Shown: positions 1 to 10,983, counted from the stretch's first letter. The stretch: 36,105 nucleotides of DNA from JBEKTY01 sp049515555 (GCA_049515555.1 JBEKTY010000118.1:1-36105); one strand, 5' to 3'. Translations and numbers: made by a program. The notes: a model not told the origin generated them from the letters alone.

Positions 1-22
1 GTCGAACCACCACTGTGCGTAA

Positions 23-50
23 CACTGCTGGACAAGCCAGCAGTGGCACC
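23..50 (-). repeat. Short palindromic repeat, family A, solo copy
   Basis: A 9-bp stem (CACTGCTGG / CCAGCAGTG) encloses a 5-nt loop, followed by the flank GCACC. The same palindrome recurs at 7343-7365, 7373-7395, 23563-23585 and 23608-23630. The flanks are asymmetric (GGGTGC on one side, TGAGAA-like on the other), so copies have an orientation; this one is reversed. No gene is called in positions 1-216. Confidence 0.8.
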
Positions 51-216
51 CAAGCCAGCCGCGGCACCCAAAAATCGACAAGTTTACCCGGGATACGGTC
101 CCTCGATTCCGAATCGCTACGCTGGCATTTCCGCCCAAGAACGGGTAGGATCAACAGTTGGGGATTGTCATTGGGTCATTTGGTTGCGGCCTTAAGCCGC
201 GGGGGGAGGGCTCGCC

Positions 217-801
217 ATGATCTGTCGATGCGGGAAGTGGGACCGCGGGACCTGGTTGGGACTTGGTTTGGCGGGGGGGATGTTCCTGGCCGTGCTCGTC
301 TTCGCCGGCCTCTGGCCCAACACCCCTTTGCACGCCGTCGCTACGGACAAGATCGACACCTTCGGCATAGCCACCGGGCCGGTGGATGAGTTCTGCGAAG
401 CGATCTACTTCCTGGACTACCTCACCGGCGACTTGAAGGCCGTCGTCATCGGCCGCATGCGTAACGCGGCCACCGGGTGGGGCGTGCAGGGCTTTTATGC
501 GCGGAACGTCATGGCCGACCTGAACGTCGATGCGACGAAGAATCCCCGCTTCGTAATGGTTACCGGCACGGCCGACCTCATGCGGGGCGGCCGGGGCGGA
601 GCGATCCAGCCCAGCCGCTCCGTGCTGTACGTGGCCGAGGTCACCACGGGCGGGGCCGCCGCCTACGCCATCCCCTGGAACCCCAACGCCCACGTCCAGA
701 TGCAATACGTCGAGGCACCGCTGGTCCTCATTGTGAAATTCCCCTTCCGCAGGGCACCCGCCCCATCTGGAAAAACGAAGAGCGGGAAAGACGCCGAATA
801 G
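217..801 (+). CDS. Membrane-anchored hypothetical protein
   Basis: This encodes a 194-residue protein with one clear hydrophobic segment at about residues 13-31, after a short N-terminus with two cysteines and basic residues. I read this as a single-pass anchor or uncleaved signal, with the remaining 160 or so residues outside the cytoplasm. The ectodomain is a mixed alpha/beta-looking sequence with no motif I can assign; the tail is basic and Lys/Gly rich. The start is supported by a GGGGGAGG ribosome-binding site just upstream. It resembles planctomycete hypothetical proteins containing a stretch like PNTPLHAVATD, but I know of no function. It stands alone, about 220 bp before the marR-macAB unit on the same strand, and no terminator or promoter clearly ties it to that unit. 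Confidence 0.75.
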   Translation: MICRCGKWDRGTWLGLGLAGGMFLAVLVFAGLWPNTPLHAVATDKIDTFGIATGPVDEFCEAIYFLDYLTGDLKAVVIGRMRNAATGWGVQGFYARNVMADLNVDATKNPRFVMVTGTADLMRGGRGGAIQPSRSVLYVAEVTTGGAAAYAIPWNPNAHVQMQYVEAPLVLIVKFPFRRAPAPSGKTKSGKDAE

Positions 802-964
802 CATCTTCTGACGTACTCCTAACGCTCCGCGTGAGGTTTTCTACCGCACGGCCTCACCCGCGCGCTGGATTTATCCCCTCTTGCGGCTAGGCGGATGCTC
901 TGTCTGCCCCACCGAAACGATCCCTGTTCTCTGGGTGGCCAAGAGGCTTGGACGTGAATTTCGC

Positions 965-993
965 TTGACAGCCATTTAGTTTAGGTGTATTAA
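965..993 (+). promoter_or_regulatory. Candidate sigma-70 promoter of marR-macAB
   Basis: A perfect TTGACA lies at 965-970, with a 17-bp spacer and TATTAA at 988-993, about 30 bp before the marR start. The stretch 975-1010 is notably AT-rich for this genome and contains the palindrome TATTAATA. A MarR operator overlapping the -10 box, giving autorepression, is plausible but only inferred. Confidence 0.55.
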
Positions 994-1023
994 TAATATA
1001 GTTGGCTTAACAAGCGGTTTGCA

Positions 1024-1551
1024 GTGCCCATGGACCACAGCAACCTGGTAAAAGAGGCGCAGTCGATCGCCTCCCTGATGCCCCGCTTGGCCCGCAGACT
1101 GCTCGGCGCCGATCGCGATCCGGCGGCGGAACTACCGCTGGCGCAATTGCGGGTGTGCGGGATTTTGGCGGCCGACGCACGGCGGCCGATGTCCGCGCTG
1201 AGCCGCGATTTGGGCGTTTCCCTAAGCGCAATGACGCAGATCGCCGACCGCCTGGAGCGGGCCCAGTTGGTCCAGCGGGTGGCCGAGGGGACCGACCGGC
1301 GAGTGCGTTGCTTGGAGTTGACGCCGCGGGGGGAAAAAATGATGCGCCGCCGCGAGAAGGCCCGAGTCCAGCGGGTCCAGTCGGTGTTAGAACATTTATC
1401 GCCGCGGGTGCGAAGCGACGTTCGCGCCGCGCTGGAGACGTTGCTAGTGGCGTGTGACGTATCCCGGGAGCGGAGTGCGGTCGCGGCCCTCCCGCCGAGC
1501 GAGCAACTTGCCCCCTGCACGGCTACCCTCACCCCCGGCCCTGAACCCTGA
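1024..1551 (+). CDS. MarR-family transcriptional regulator
   Basis: This is a 175-residue winged-helix regulator. The core follows the MarR pattern: an N-terminal dimerisation helix, a helix-turn-helix around residues 55-80 (MSALSRDLGVSLSAMTQIAD), and a wing with the family signature DRR followed by LELTPRGE. C-terminal helices complete the dimer interface. The last 25 residues are low in complexity and probably disordered. MarR proteins usually repress a neighbouring efflux operon until a small phenolic or toxic ligand binds. Here macA and macB follow on the same strand with a 70-bp gap, so it probably controls them and itself. The start could be GTG 1024 (six bases after a weak AAGCGG) or ATG 1030. 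I cannot tell the ligand from sequence. Confidence 0.88.
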   Translation: MPMDHSNLVKEAQSIASLMPRLARRLLGADRDPAAELPLAQLRVCGILAADARRPMSALSRDLGVSLSAMTQIADRLERAQLVQRVAEGTDRRVRCLELTPRGEKMMRRREKARVQRVQSVLEHLSPRVRSDVRAALETLLVACDVSRERSAVAALPPSEQLAPCTATLTPGPEP

Positions 1552-1561
1552 ACCCGGCCTT

Positions 1562-1583
1562 CCCCGCGACCGCCGTCGCGGGG
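1562..1583 (+). other. Hairpin between marR and macA
   Basis: A perfect 9-bp GC-rich stem (CCCCGCGAC / GTCGCGGGG) with a 4-nt loop lies 10 bp after the marR stop. There is no T-run after it, so I do not call it an intrinsic terminator. It could lower readthrough from marR into macA or shape mRNA decay; this is inference. Confidence 0.35.
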
Positions 1584-1621
1584 CTTCCCGAACCCTGAAA
1601 CCCTGCCCTTAGGATGGTTTT

Positions 1622-3058
1622 ATGAGAACATTGATCGCGATAATTGTCGGCGTCGGCGTCCTGGGGTATGGCGCGTTCTATTACATGCAGCACGTGGCGG
1701 CCGAGCCGCCCTCCAATTTCCGCACGGCGCCCGTGGCACGCGGCGACATGCTGCCCACGATCAGCGCCACGGGCACGGCGGAGCCGGAAGAAGTGGTCGA
1801 CGTGGGCGCGCAGGTGGCGGGCCTGATCTACCGCCTGGGCAGCGATCCCCACAGTCCCGGCAAGGTTATCGACTACTGCTCCAACGTCGAGGTGGACACC
1901 GTGCTGGCCTACATCGACGATTCGCTGTACCGTGCCCAGGTCGCGCAGGACAAGGCAGCGCTGCAGCACTCGATGGCGGACCTGGGCCAAATGCAGGCCA
2001 AGCTTCTGCAGTGCAAGAACGACTGGAAGCGGGCCGAGGATCTGAAGACGAATCATCCCGACGCCATCGCGGCTACCGATTACGACGCCGCCGTGGCCAA
2101 CTACAAGGTGGCCGAGGCCAACGTGCACGTGGGCGAGGCGGCCATCGAGCAGGACAAAGCCACCTTGCACAAGGACGAAATCAACCTGGGCTACACCGTC
2201 ATCAAGTCGCCGGTCAAGGGCACGGTCGTCACCCGCCGCGTGAACGTGGGCCAGACGGTGGTCTCCAGCCTCAACGCCCCCAGCCTGTTCCTCATCGCCA
2301 AGGACCTGAGCCGGCTGCAGATCTGGGCCTCGGTGAACGAGGCCGACATCGGCCGCATCCGCCCCGGCATGCCGGTGCACTTCACCGTCGACGCCTACCC
2401 CAACGAGACTTTTCTGGGCAAGGTGCTCCAAATCCGCTTGAACGCTACGATGACCCAGAACGTGGTCACGTATACGGTGGTGGTCGAGACCGACAATTCC
2501 GACATGAAGCTGAAGCCGTACATGACGGCGAACCTGCAGTTCGAGACCGACCATCACAAGGACGTGCTGATGGTGCCCAACGCGGCTTTGCGTTGGAAGC
2601 CGCGCTCGTCGCAGGTTGTTCCCGCGCTGCGGGCGAGCTTGCGGTCGGCCGGCAACGAGGAGTTTGGGAAGGAAGGCAGGGAGTCCCGTGGCGAGGAGGC
2701 CCCGGCCCGGCCCGCCGAGGGCTCGAAATCCGCCGACGCCAAGCCCGCCGGCCCGAAGGCCGGCGGCCCAAAGGCCACCGAGTCGAACGCCGGCGGCGCG
2801 AAGCCCGACGCGGCACAGGCCGGCCAGGCCAGGCCGGCCAAGGAGCACGTCGAACGCGGCCGCATCTGGATCAAGGACGGCGACTACGTCCGGCCGGTCA
2901 ACGTGCGGATTATCGCCACCGACGGCACGAACACCGAAGTCACCGGCCGCGACTTGCAGGATGGCCTGGAAGTGGTGGTCGGGGAGAACGTGGCGGCCGA
3001 CGAAAGCGGCGACACCACGAATCCCTTCGCGCCCAAGATCTTCAAGGGCAAGAAGTAG
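1622..3058 (+). CDS. macA: MacA/HlyD-type periplasmic adaptor of an ABC exporter
   Basis: A 478-residue membrane-fusion protein. One N-terminal transmembrane segment covers about residues 4-21. A split lipoyl domain follows (TISATGTAEPEEVVDVGAQV and later INLGYTVIKSPVKGTVV near 186-202). The two halves flank a long alpha-helical hairpin at about 105-185. A beta-barrel with LQIWASVNEADIGRIRPG comes next, then a membrane-proximal domain at the C-terminus. Such adaptors link an inner-membrane MacB-type ATPase to an outer-membrane channel. An unusual Ala/Gly/Pro/Lys-rich insertion of about 80 residues (roughly 328-407) splits the barrel from the last domain. AGGATGG upstream of ATG 1622 supports the start. 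macB begins 20 bp downstream, so the two are surely co-transcribed. No TolC-like gene is present in this window. Confidence 0.9.
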   Translation: MRTLIAIIVGVGVLGYGAFYYMQHVAAEPPSNFRTAPVARGDMLPTISATGTAEPEEVVDVGAQVAGLIYRLGSDPHSPGKVIDYCSNVEVDTVLAYIDDSLYRAQVAQDKAALQHSMADLGQMQAKLLQCKNDWKRAEDLKTNHPDAIAATDYDAAVANYKVAEANVHVGEAAIEQDKATLHKDEINLGYTVIKSPVKGTVVTRRVNVGQTVVSSLNAPSLFLIAKDLSRLQIWASVNEADIGRIRPGMPVHFTVDAYPNETFLGKVLQIRLNATMTQNVVTYTVVVETDNSDMKLKPYMTANLQFETDHHKDVLMVPNAALRWKPRSSQVVPALRASLRSAGNEEFGKEGRESRGEEAPARPAEGSKSADAKPAGPKAGGPKATESNAGGAKPDAAQAGQARPAKEHVERGRIWIKDGDYVRPVNVRIIATDGTNTEVTGRDLQDGLEVVVGENVAADESGDTTNPFAPKIFKGKK

Positions 3059-3078
3059 ATGTAACAGCGAGGGCCGGC

Positions 3079-5571
<2,493 letters not shown>

Positions 5572-5619
5572 CGCGCGCTTGAGCCCTCCCGCCCCGACCC
5601 CCGGAGTCCATCCCGGTGG

Positions 5620-6222
5620 TCAACAGCGATCGGCCGTCTTGGTAACGAATCTCCCTCCGTACTCATAGAGGGAGTCCACGAGCCGAACACGCAACACCTC
5701 GGCCACCACTTGAAAACGTCGCTTGTCGGGCATGGGGAGTTCGACGGCAAGGTATTCCGCGATGAGGGGCTGGGTATGGATCAGGGCAATTCCGCCACAG
5801 GAGATGTTGCGGGTGAGCATCATCAGGGGATCGTGTATCGGCCGCAAACGCCCGTCCAGCGGCAGCGTGGGCACGGCGATGGCGATCGGGGTGCGCGGCC
5901 GCGGGCGCCTTTCCGTTCCTTGGAAGGGCGTGGTCTGCGTTTCCATCAGCGAACGCACAGCTTCCACCACTATGTTCGGCGGAGGCGAGAGCTTGTGGCG
6001 GTCGAAGTCAAAGAACGCGGGCCTTACATTCTGGCAGATTTCCAGGGAACAGTCTTTGTCGAGGACGGCCGGCTGGGTCGCGCCACAGCCGTTGCACACC
6101 CAGGTCGTGACCGGCTCTCCCGGTTTCCCTGCCCGTAGCGGCAGCAGTCGATCACACACCCTGCAGCGGATCGCTGCCTCGGCGGCGCCGGTAGAGTTGT
6201 CGTGGGAAGCCACGGCGAGCAT
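5620..6222 (-). CDS. PilZ-domain protein with N-terminal zinc ribbon
   Basis: A 200-residue protein with two visible parts. The N-terminal part has paired CxxC motifs (CRVC near residue 20 and CNGC near 44), which suggests a small zinc ribbon. The C-terminal part, from about residue 100, has the PilZ pattern: an Arg-rich RRPRPR stretch followed about 30 residues later by NISCGG, matching RxxxR and NxSxxG. PilZ domains bind cyclic di-GMP and act on motility, secretion or polysaccharide output. The start is set by a GGGAGGG site directly before the ATG. The gene is convergent with macB, 48 bp away, and is not in an operon. Flagellar filament genes lie 12 kb away. A structural rather than c-di-GMP-binding PilZ cannot be excluded, since the Arg spacing is ambiguous. 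Confidence 0.75.
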   Translation of the reverse strand: MLAVASHDNSTGAAEAAIRCRVCDRLLPLRAGKPGEPVTTWVCNGCGATQPAVLDKDCSLEICQNVRPAFFDFDRHKLSPPPNIVVEAVRSLMETQTTPFQGTERRPRPRTPIAIAVPTLPLDGRLRPIHDPLMMLTRNISCGGIALIHTQPLIAEYLAVELPMPDKRRFQVVAEVLRVRLVDSLYEYGGRFVTKTADRC

Positions 6223-6328
6223 ACCCTCCCAACAAGTCCGAGAGCCCCCCTGGGCCGTGAGGCTGCCCAGGATGGGCGGCGGATGCCGCCGCGTGACGCG
6301 GGAACCCTGTCATGCCACCCGCATGTAA

Positions 6329-6356
6329 AATTTATGTCGCGGCATCCAAATGTCAA
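6329..6356 (-). promoter_or_regulatory. Candidate promoter of the PilZ gene
   Basis: On the minus strand a perfect TTGACA (6356-6351) is followed by a 16-bp spacer and TAAATT (6334-6329), about 105 bp upstream of the PilZ start. It lies in an AT-rich island of the 317-bp divergent gap 6223-6539, which otherwise holds only the promoter candidate at 6463-6492. Confidence 0.5.
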
Positions 6357-6462
6357 GAAGAGTGAAGGCGAAGGGCGGAATGCGGAAGGTTTGGGGACGA
6401 TCCCCGCGCCTTCCTCCTTCGAGCCGGTTGCGTTGTGAGCTCTCCGCCCCTTTCGCCGGCGC

Positions 6463-6492
6463 TTGACGACCCGCCCGGCGGGTAGTTACGAT
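6463..6492 (+). promoter_or_regulatory. Candidate promoter of the ThuA-like gene
   Basis: TTGACG (6463-6468), an 18-bp spacer and TACGAT (6487-6492) lie about 48 bp before the ATG at 6540. The spacer contains CCCGCCCGGCGGG, a GC palindrome that could also be an operator. Confidence 0.42.
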
Positions 6493-6539
6493 AGGGCCAA
6501 GCTGGCCCGTTTGTTCCCCTCTTGATGAAGGAAATTCCG

Positions 6540-7307
6540 ATGTGCAACTATGTTTCCCGTCGTACGGTCCTGGCCCTCGGCGCGGTGGCCGCCGGTGAAG
6601 TCCTGTTGGGCGAGGCCCTGGGCGGCGCCCCGTCGCGGCGCCGCGTCGTGGTCTGGTCCGAAGGCACGGCCCCCAAGACGGTCTACCCCAAGGACATCAA
6701 CACCGCCGTGGCCGAAGGGCTCGCGCCGTTGCGGGGCTGGCAGATCGTCACCGCCACGCTCGCCGATCCCGAGCAGGGCGTGGCCGAAGAATCGCTCCAG
6801 GCCACCGACGTGCTGATCTGGTGGGGTCACAAGCTTCACGGCCAGGTGACCGACGAGCACATGGCACGGATCGTCCGCCACGTCAAAGAGGATGGCATGG
6901 GGTTCATCGCCCTGCACTCGTCGCACTTCGCCAAGCCGCTGAGGAAGTTGCTGGGCACCAACTGCGGCTGGCAGGGCGGCTATGTCGAAGACGGCAGCAA
7001 ACTGGAGCTGATCGTCAAAGACAAGGGCCATCCGATCGTGGAGGGCGTTTCCGACTTCGTGCTGCCGAAGACCGAGCGCTACGGCGAGCCCTTCGAGGTT
7101 CCCGCGCCCGAGTCGCTCGTACTGGACGGCATCTACACCCGGCCCGACGGCGTCAAGGAGCAGTCGCGTCAAGGCCTGGTGTGGACGGTGGGCAAAGGCA
7201 AAGTCTTCTACTTCCAGCCCGGCCACGAGACTTACCCCATCTTCTTCGACGAGAACGTGCGGAAGGTGCTGCGCAACGCCGTGGTGTGGATGGCCAAGAA
7301 GGGATAA
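6540..7307 (+). CDS. ThuA-domain protein with Tat signal
   Basis: A 255-residue protein. The N-terminus SRRTVLALGAVAAGEVLLG fits a twin-arginine export signal. The rest is a ThuA-type fold of the class I glutamine-amidotransferase-like group: VVVWSEG start, DVLIWWGHK, GFIALHSSH and a C-terminal GKGKVFYFQPGHET block. ThuA proteins are linked to trehalose and other sugar catabolism, and a reaction for this one cannot be stated. The HSSH and GHE blocks are the family's conserved core. AAGGAA six bases before ATG 6540 decides the start over TTG 6522 and ATG 6525. The gene is single, faces the DUF3754 gene, and is separated from it by an inverted pair of family A repeats. It resembles the ThuA half of the fusion at 11728-13377. 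Confidence 0.85.
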   Translation: MCNYVSRRTVLALGAVAAGEVLLGEALGGAPSRRRVVVWSEGTAPKTVYPKDINTAVAEGLAPLRGWQIVTATLADPEQGVAEESLQATDVLIWWGHKLHGQVTDEHMARIVRHVKEDGMGFIALHSSHFAKPLRKLLGTNCGWQGGYVEDGSKLELIVKDKGHPIVEGVSDFVLPKTERYGEPFEVPAPESLVLDGIYTRPDGVKEQSRQGLVWTVGKGKVFYFQPGHETYPIFFDENVRKVLRNAVVWMAKKG

Positions 7308-7336
7308 GGCGGAAGGCGGAAACAGCCGGCGGGATT

Positions 7337-7401
7337 GGGTGCCACTGCTGGCTTGTCCAGCAGTGTGAGAAGCACTGCTGGACAAGCCAGCAGTGGCACC
7401 C
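7337..7401. repeat. Inverted pair of family A palindromic repeats
   Basis: Two copies of the 23-bp palindrome lie head to head (7343-7365 and 7373-7395) with matching outer flanks GGGTGC and GCACCC. Each can fold alone, and the pair can fold as one long hairpin. They fill the 106-bp gap between the convergent ThuA-like and DUF3754 genes, so a bidirectional terminator role is possible. The base of the stem lacks a T-run. Confidence 0.85.
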
Positions 7402-7413
7402 GGCAGTTTGCGA

Positions 7414-8658
7414 TCATCCGCCGCTGGCTGAGGCGGCCGGGTCGCGATCGAGCCCGTCGCCGGCCTTTTCCAAACGCTGTAGCGCCGCGGGCGGATCATA
7501 GGCCTTGACGATCGGGTCGGGCGGCAGGGGCGTGTCGCCGCTGCTGGCCGAAGTCCGCGGCCGCGCTCCCACAGGGCCGGGGGCGCTGAGCGCCGCCAGG
7601 CCGCGCTCGACGAGCGTGGCCACCGCCTGACGGACGTCGAAATCGATCTCCAAGTTGAACTGCGCCTGGGCCCACTGGCGGACCCGCCGGCCCAATGCTT
7701 CGGGCGTGTAATCCTGGGCCCGCTCGACGTACAGCAGGAAGTAGGCCAGCAGCAGCTCCTTGGTCTCTTCGGCCTCGGCCGAGTCGACCAGGTAACTGAG
7801 CACGCCGGCGTTATTGGCAAGGTTCTGGAAGTAGAGGTTCGCCGAGAGGGCCTGCATGTAGCGGGTCTGGCTCGACAGGTAGGCGAACACCGCCCGGATC
7901 ATCGCGGCCAGCAGCGCGGCCAGGGTGAGCAGGAATACCAGGGGCGAGAGCAGGATGGCGGTGGCGGTGGTGAGCGCCTTCCAGGCGGCCATGCCCAGAC
8001 TGGCGGCCAGTCCCGATCCGATTTTCAGGCCGTCGAGCCAGCGCATGCGGACCCGCACCCGCGGCAGGACCATTTCCAGGTCCTCGGCCACGATGTTCTT
8101 GAATAGTTTGAGGTGCACGTGCTCGGGATGCTCGGCGGAGCGGACCAGCAGGGCGGCGCGGCGGAAGATGGTGCAGGTCTTGGCCCGGCCGCGCCAGGCG
8201 GGCCACGCCCGGCGCTGCTCGTGCCGTTCGGCGCCGCGGTAGAACACGGCCAGGTCCAGGTAGTCGTCCAGGTTGGCCTCGACCGTGAGTCCGCCGTAGT
8301 TCTGCAAGCGGACGCACTCGAGGATCTGCCGCCGGGGCAGTTCCCGGTAGCTGCCTTCGTCCAGCAGACGGCGGAAGGCGGCAAACAACTCGCCCCGCTG
8401 CCGCTCGAGCTCGGCCGGCGGCAGCCCGTCGCCCGGCGTCTCGCGGTCCGGGTCCACCGGGTCGTAAAGCTCCTTGAGCCGCTCCGTCCGACGGCGGAAG
8501 GCCACGTGTGCGCGGGCCGCAATCCGCTCGGCCAGCAGCCGGAGCGGCCCCTGCTCCGCGGGCGCCAGGCGCGGGTCCTGCAAGATCCGCTCCAGCAGTT
8601 GCGCCGGCTTGAGCGGCAGGAATCGCTCGCGGGAGGGTAGGAGCTCGATGGCCCGCAT
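7414..8658 (-). CDS. DUF3754 (TMEM143-like) membrane protein
   Basis: A 414-residue protein. The N-terminal 200 residues are helical and charged and contain the block LQNYGGLTVEANLDDYLDLAVFYRG, which I associate with the DUF3754/TMEM143 family. A following motif, VHLKLFKNIVAEDLEMVLP, also fits. Two hydrophobic segments around residues 232-250 and 255-282 suggest a membrane hairpin, followed by a cytosolic-looking helical region and a disordered Pro/Ser/Ala tail. The biochemical role of the family is unknown. I chose ATG 8658 because it lies five bases after the stop of the upstream synthetase gene; ATG 8697 would overlap that gene by 34 bp. The close spacing indicates co-transcription with the synthetase. 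The domain call is from remembered sequence features, not a search. Confidence 0.65.
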   Translation of the reverse strand: MRAIELLPSRERFLPLKPAQLLERILQDPRLAPAEQGPLRLLAERIAARAHVAFRRRTERLKELYDPVDPDRETPGDGLPPAELERQRGELFAAFRRLLDEGSYRELPRRQILECVRLQNYGGLTVEANLDDYLDLAVFYRGAERHEQRRAWPAWRGRAKTCTIFRRAALLVRSAEHPEHVHLKLFKNIVAEDLEMVLPRVRVRMRWLDGLKIGSGLAASLGMAAWKALTTATAILLSPLVFLLTLAALLAAMIRAVFAYLSSQTRYMQALSANLYFQNLANNAGVLSYLVDSAEAEETKELLLAYFLLYVERAQDYTPEALGRRVRQWAQAQFNLEIDFDVRQAVATLVERGLAALSAPGPVGARPRTSASSGDTPLPPDPIVKAYDPPAALQRLEKAGDGLDRDPAASASGG

Positions 8659-8663
8659 CGCCG

Positions 8664-10847
8664 CTAAGTGTGCTCCGTGCAAGACATGCGGTCGCAAAGG
8701 CGAAGCTTGGGCTGGCGCAGCATCACGCGGCTATCGGCCACCGAGCAGCCCTCGCCCCGGGGGTGAACGATCAGCGGGTTGATGTCCAGCTCCGAAATCT
8801 CCGGATGCGTGCAGACCATTTGCGACAGCCGCAGCAGGATGTCGACGATGGCGTCGACGTCGGCGGGCGGCGCGCCGCGGAAGCCGTCCAGCACCTGGAA
8901 GGAGCGAATCTCGCGGACCATCCGCTCGGCCGAGATCCGCCACATCGGCGCCAGCCGGAACGAGACGTCCTTGAGCACTTCGACCAGCGTGCCGCCCAGG
9001 CCGAACATCATCAGCGGCCCGAACCGCTCGTCGCGGCTGGCGCCCAGGATTACCTCGACCCCTTTGCGGGCCATCTGCTCCACGAGGATGCCTTGGATCT
9101 TCGCCCCGGGAATGCTCTTGGCCACGTTATCGACGATAGTGGCATAGGCCGTGCGGGCCTCGTCCGCCCCGCGGACGTTGAGCACCACCCCGCCCGCGTC
9201 GAACTTGTGCACCACGTCGACCGACATGACCTTCATGGCCAGGGCCTCGCCGAAGGTTTGGGCCAGCTTGGCCGCTTCGTCGGCGGAGTGGGCTACCCCG
9301 CTCCGCAGCAGCGGCAGCCGGTAGCATTCCAGCAAGGTCCGGCACTCGGCGTGGGTCAGATAGCGCTCCGGCCGGTCGCCCAGCGCCGCGGCGATAATCT
9401 TCCTCGCGGCGGCCACGTCGCAGTCGTCTATCTGGGCCATTTCCCGGCGGGGCACCTCCTGGAGCGTCACCAGGCGGCTGGCCGCGGCCAGGGCCCGCAC
9501 GCCGTCCTCGGGAAAGGGATAGTTCGGCACGCCCGCCTTCCGCAGCAGGGCCACGCCGAGGGCCACGTCCCGCACCCCCATGAACGCACAGACCACCGGC
9601 TTGCCGATGCCGCTGATCGCCTCGGGCACGACCGAGGCCGTCTCCTCGATCTCGGTCATCGACTGCGGCGTGAGGATCACCACGCCCATGTCCACGCCGG
9701 GGTCTTCCAGCACGGTGCGGATCGCCGCCTTGTAGCGGTCGGAGCGGGCGTCGCCGATGACGTCTACCGGGTTGCGGAGCGAGGCCGCCGCGGGCAGCGC
9801 CACCCGCAGCTTGTCCTTGGTGGCCTCGGTCAGCTCGGCCAGCTTCAACCCATGCCGCACCGCCGCGTCGGTGGCCATGATGCCCGGCCCGCCCGCGTTG
9901 GTGATGATCGCCACCCGCGGGTTCTCCTTCGGCAAGGGCTGCGTGGTGTACAGCGCGGCGTAGTCGAACAGCTCGGCGATCGTGTCCACCCGCTGCACGC
10001 CGCTCTGGACCAGCAGGGCGTCGTACAGCGAATCGGAGCCGGCCAGCGAGCCCGTGTGGCTGCTGGCGGCCTTGGCGCCCTCCGGCGAGCGGCCCGATTT
10101 CAAACACAACATGGGTTTGTGCGTCCCCCAGAAGATCTCCCGCGCCGTCTCGATGAACCGCCGGCCGTTGCTCACGTCCTCCACGTACATGGCGATCACC
10201 GAGGTGTCCGGGTCGTCGGCCAGGTAGGCCAACAGGTCGATCTCGTTCACGTCGGCCTTGTTGCCGAAGCTGACGAACTTGCTGAAGCCCATGTGCCGCT
10301 CCTCGGCGTAATCGAGCACCGAGGTGCACAGGGCCCCGCTTTGCGACATGAAGGCCAGGTTGCCCGCCGACGGCATTTTACGGGCGAAGGTGGCGTTCAT
10401 CCGCACGTCGGGGTGCGTGTTGATCACGCCCAGGCAGTTGGGGCCCACCAGGGGGATCCCCGCCGCCCGCACCTTCTCGCGGACCTGGGCCTCCAATTCC
10501 GCCCCCTTCGCCCCCACCTCCTTGAATCCCGCCGAGATCACCACCAACCCGCGGACTTGCTTGGCAATCGCCTGGTCGATCGTCGTCAATACCGCCGCGG
10601 CGGGAACGATCAGCACCGCCAAATCGATCGGCCAGGGAACATCGCCCAGCGTGGGGTAGGCATGCACGCTCATGATGCTCGAGGCCTTGGGGTTGATCGG
10701 ATACACCGAGCCGGAAAAGCCGGAGAGGAGCAGATTGTGGAACAGGTCGTTGCCAACGGTCCCCGGCCGCGACGATGCCCCCACGACCGCAATCGACTTC
10801 GGACAAAAAATGCCATCGAGCTTGCTCGATGCCGTGCTTGCCGCCAT
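8664..10847 (-). CDS. Acyl-CoA synthetase, NDP-forming (acetate-CoA ligase type)
   Basis: A 727-residue single-chain enzyme of the acetate-CoA ligase (ADP-forming) family. It links acyl-CoA hydrolysis to ATP synthesis, or the reverse, through a phosphohistidine. Domains in order: a CoA-binding Rossmann domain (1-130, KSIAVVGASSRPGTVGN), two succinyl-CoA-ligase-like domains (about 150-460, with GPNCLGV, SQSGALC and the active-site SSHTGSLAGSD, H264), and an ATP-grasp domain (about 490-700, MKVMSVDVVHKFDAGGV, GVEVILGASRDERFGP and ELDINPL). This order matches fused bacterial enzymes, whereas archaeal ones are often split into two subunits. A GGAAGGGA site lies before the ATG. The DUF3754 gene follows five bases after the stop. 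The acyl substrate (acetyl, propionyl or branched) cannot be told. A protein acetyltransferase (Pat-type) is unlikely because no GNAT domain is present. Confidence 0.92.
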   Translation of the reverse strand: MAASTASSKLDGIFCPKSIAVVGASSRPGTVGNDLFHNLLLSGFSGSVYPINPKASSIMSVHAYPTLGDVPWPIDLAVLIVPAAAVLTTIDQAIAKQVRGLVVISAGFKEVGAKGAELEAQVREKVRAAGIPLVGPNCLGVINTHPDVRMNATFARKMPSAGNLAFMSQSGALCTSVLDYAEERHMGFSKFVSFGNKADVNEIDLLAYLADDPDTSVIAMYVEDVSNGRRFIETAREIFWGTHKPMLCLKSGRSPEGAKAASSHTGSLAGSDSLYDALLVQSGVQRVDTIAELFDYAALYTTQPLPKENPRVAIITNAGGPGIMATDAAVRHGLKLAELTEATKDKLRVALPAAASLRNPVDVIGDARSDRYKAAIRTVLEDPGVDMGVVILTPQSMTEIEETASVVPEAISGIGKPVVCAFMGVRDVALGVALLRKAGVPNYPFPEDGVRALAAASRLVTLQEVPRREMAQIDDCDVAAARKIIAAALGDRPERYLTHAECRTLLECYRLPLLRSGVAHSADEAAKLAQTFGEALAMKVMSVDVVHKFDAGGVVLNVRGADEARTAYATIVDNVAKSIPGAKIQGILVEQMARKGVEVILGASRDERFGPLMMFGLGGTLVEVLKDVSFRLAPMWRISAERMVREIRSFQVLDGFRGAPPADVDAIVDILLRLSQMVCTHPEISELDINPLIVHPRGEGCSVADSRVMLRQPKLRLCDRMSCTEHT

Positions 10848-10936
10848 AAGTGGATCCCTTCCGGAGTGACTGACCGCTCGTCCGCGCGGAACCCAGCGCG
10901 GGTCCCCAGGCAGAGCGAATTGGGGGAGAATCCTTA

Positions 10937-10964
10937 ATTATCGCCCGGTCCAAGCCGGAGGCAA
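10937..10964 (-). promoter_or_regulatory. Candidate promoter of the acyl-CoA synthetase operon
   Basis: On the minus strand TTGCCT (10964-10959), a 16-bp spacer and GATAAT (10942-10937) lie about 90 bp upstream of the synthetase start, in the gap after the HYExAFE gene. The -10 box matches five of six bases. Confidence 0.42.
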
Positions 10965-10983
10965 GGGGGGCGGATGGTGAGCC

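Noticed and set aside
2011..3078. Upstream extension of the macB frame, giving an 1186-residue protein
   Set aside because: This part overlaps macA in another frame and reads as Arg/Gly-rich shadow sequence. ATG 3079 has a ribosome-binding site and starts the ATPase fold.
8670..10937. A 755-residue plus-strand open frame opposite the acyl-CoA synthetase
   Set aside because: It is rich in His, Arg, Gln and Val as expected for the antisense of a GC-rich gene, and shows no known motif. The minus-strand gene has full family motifs.
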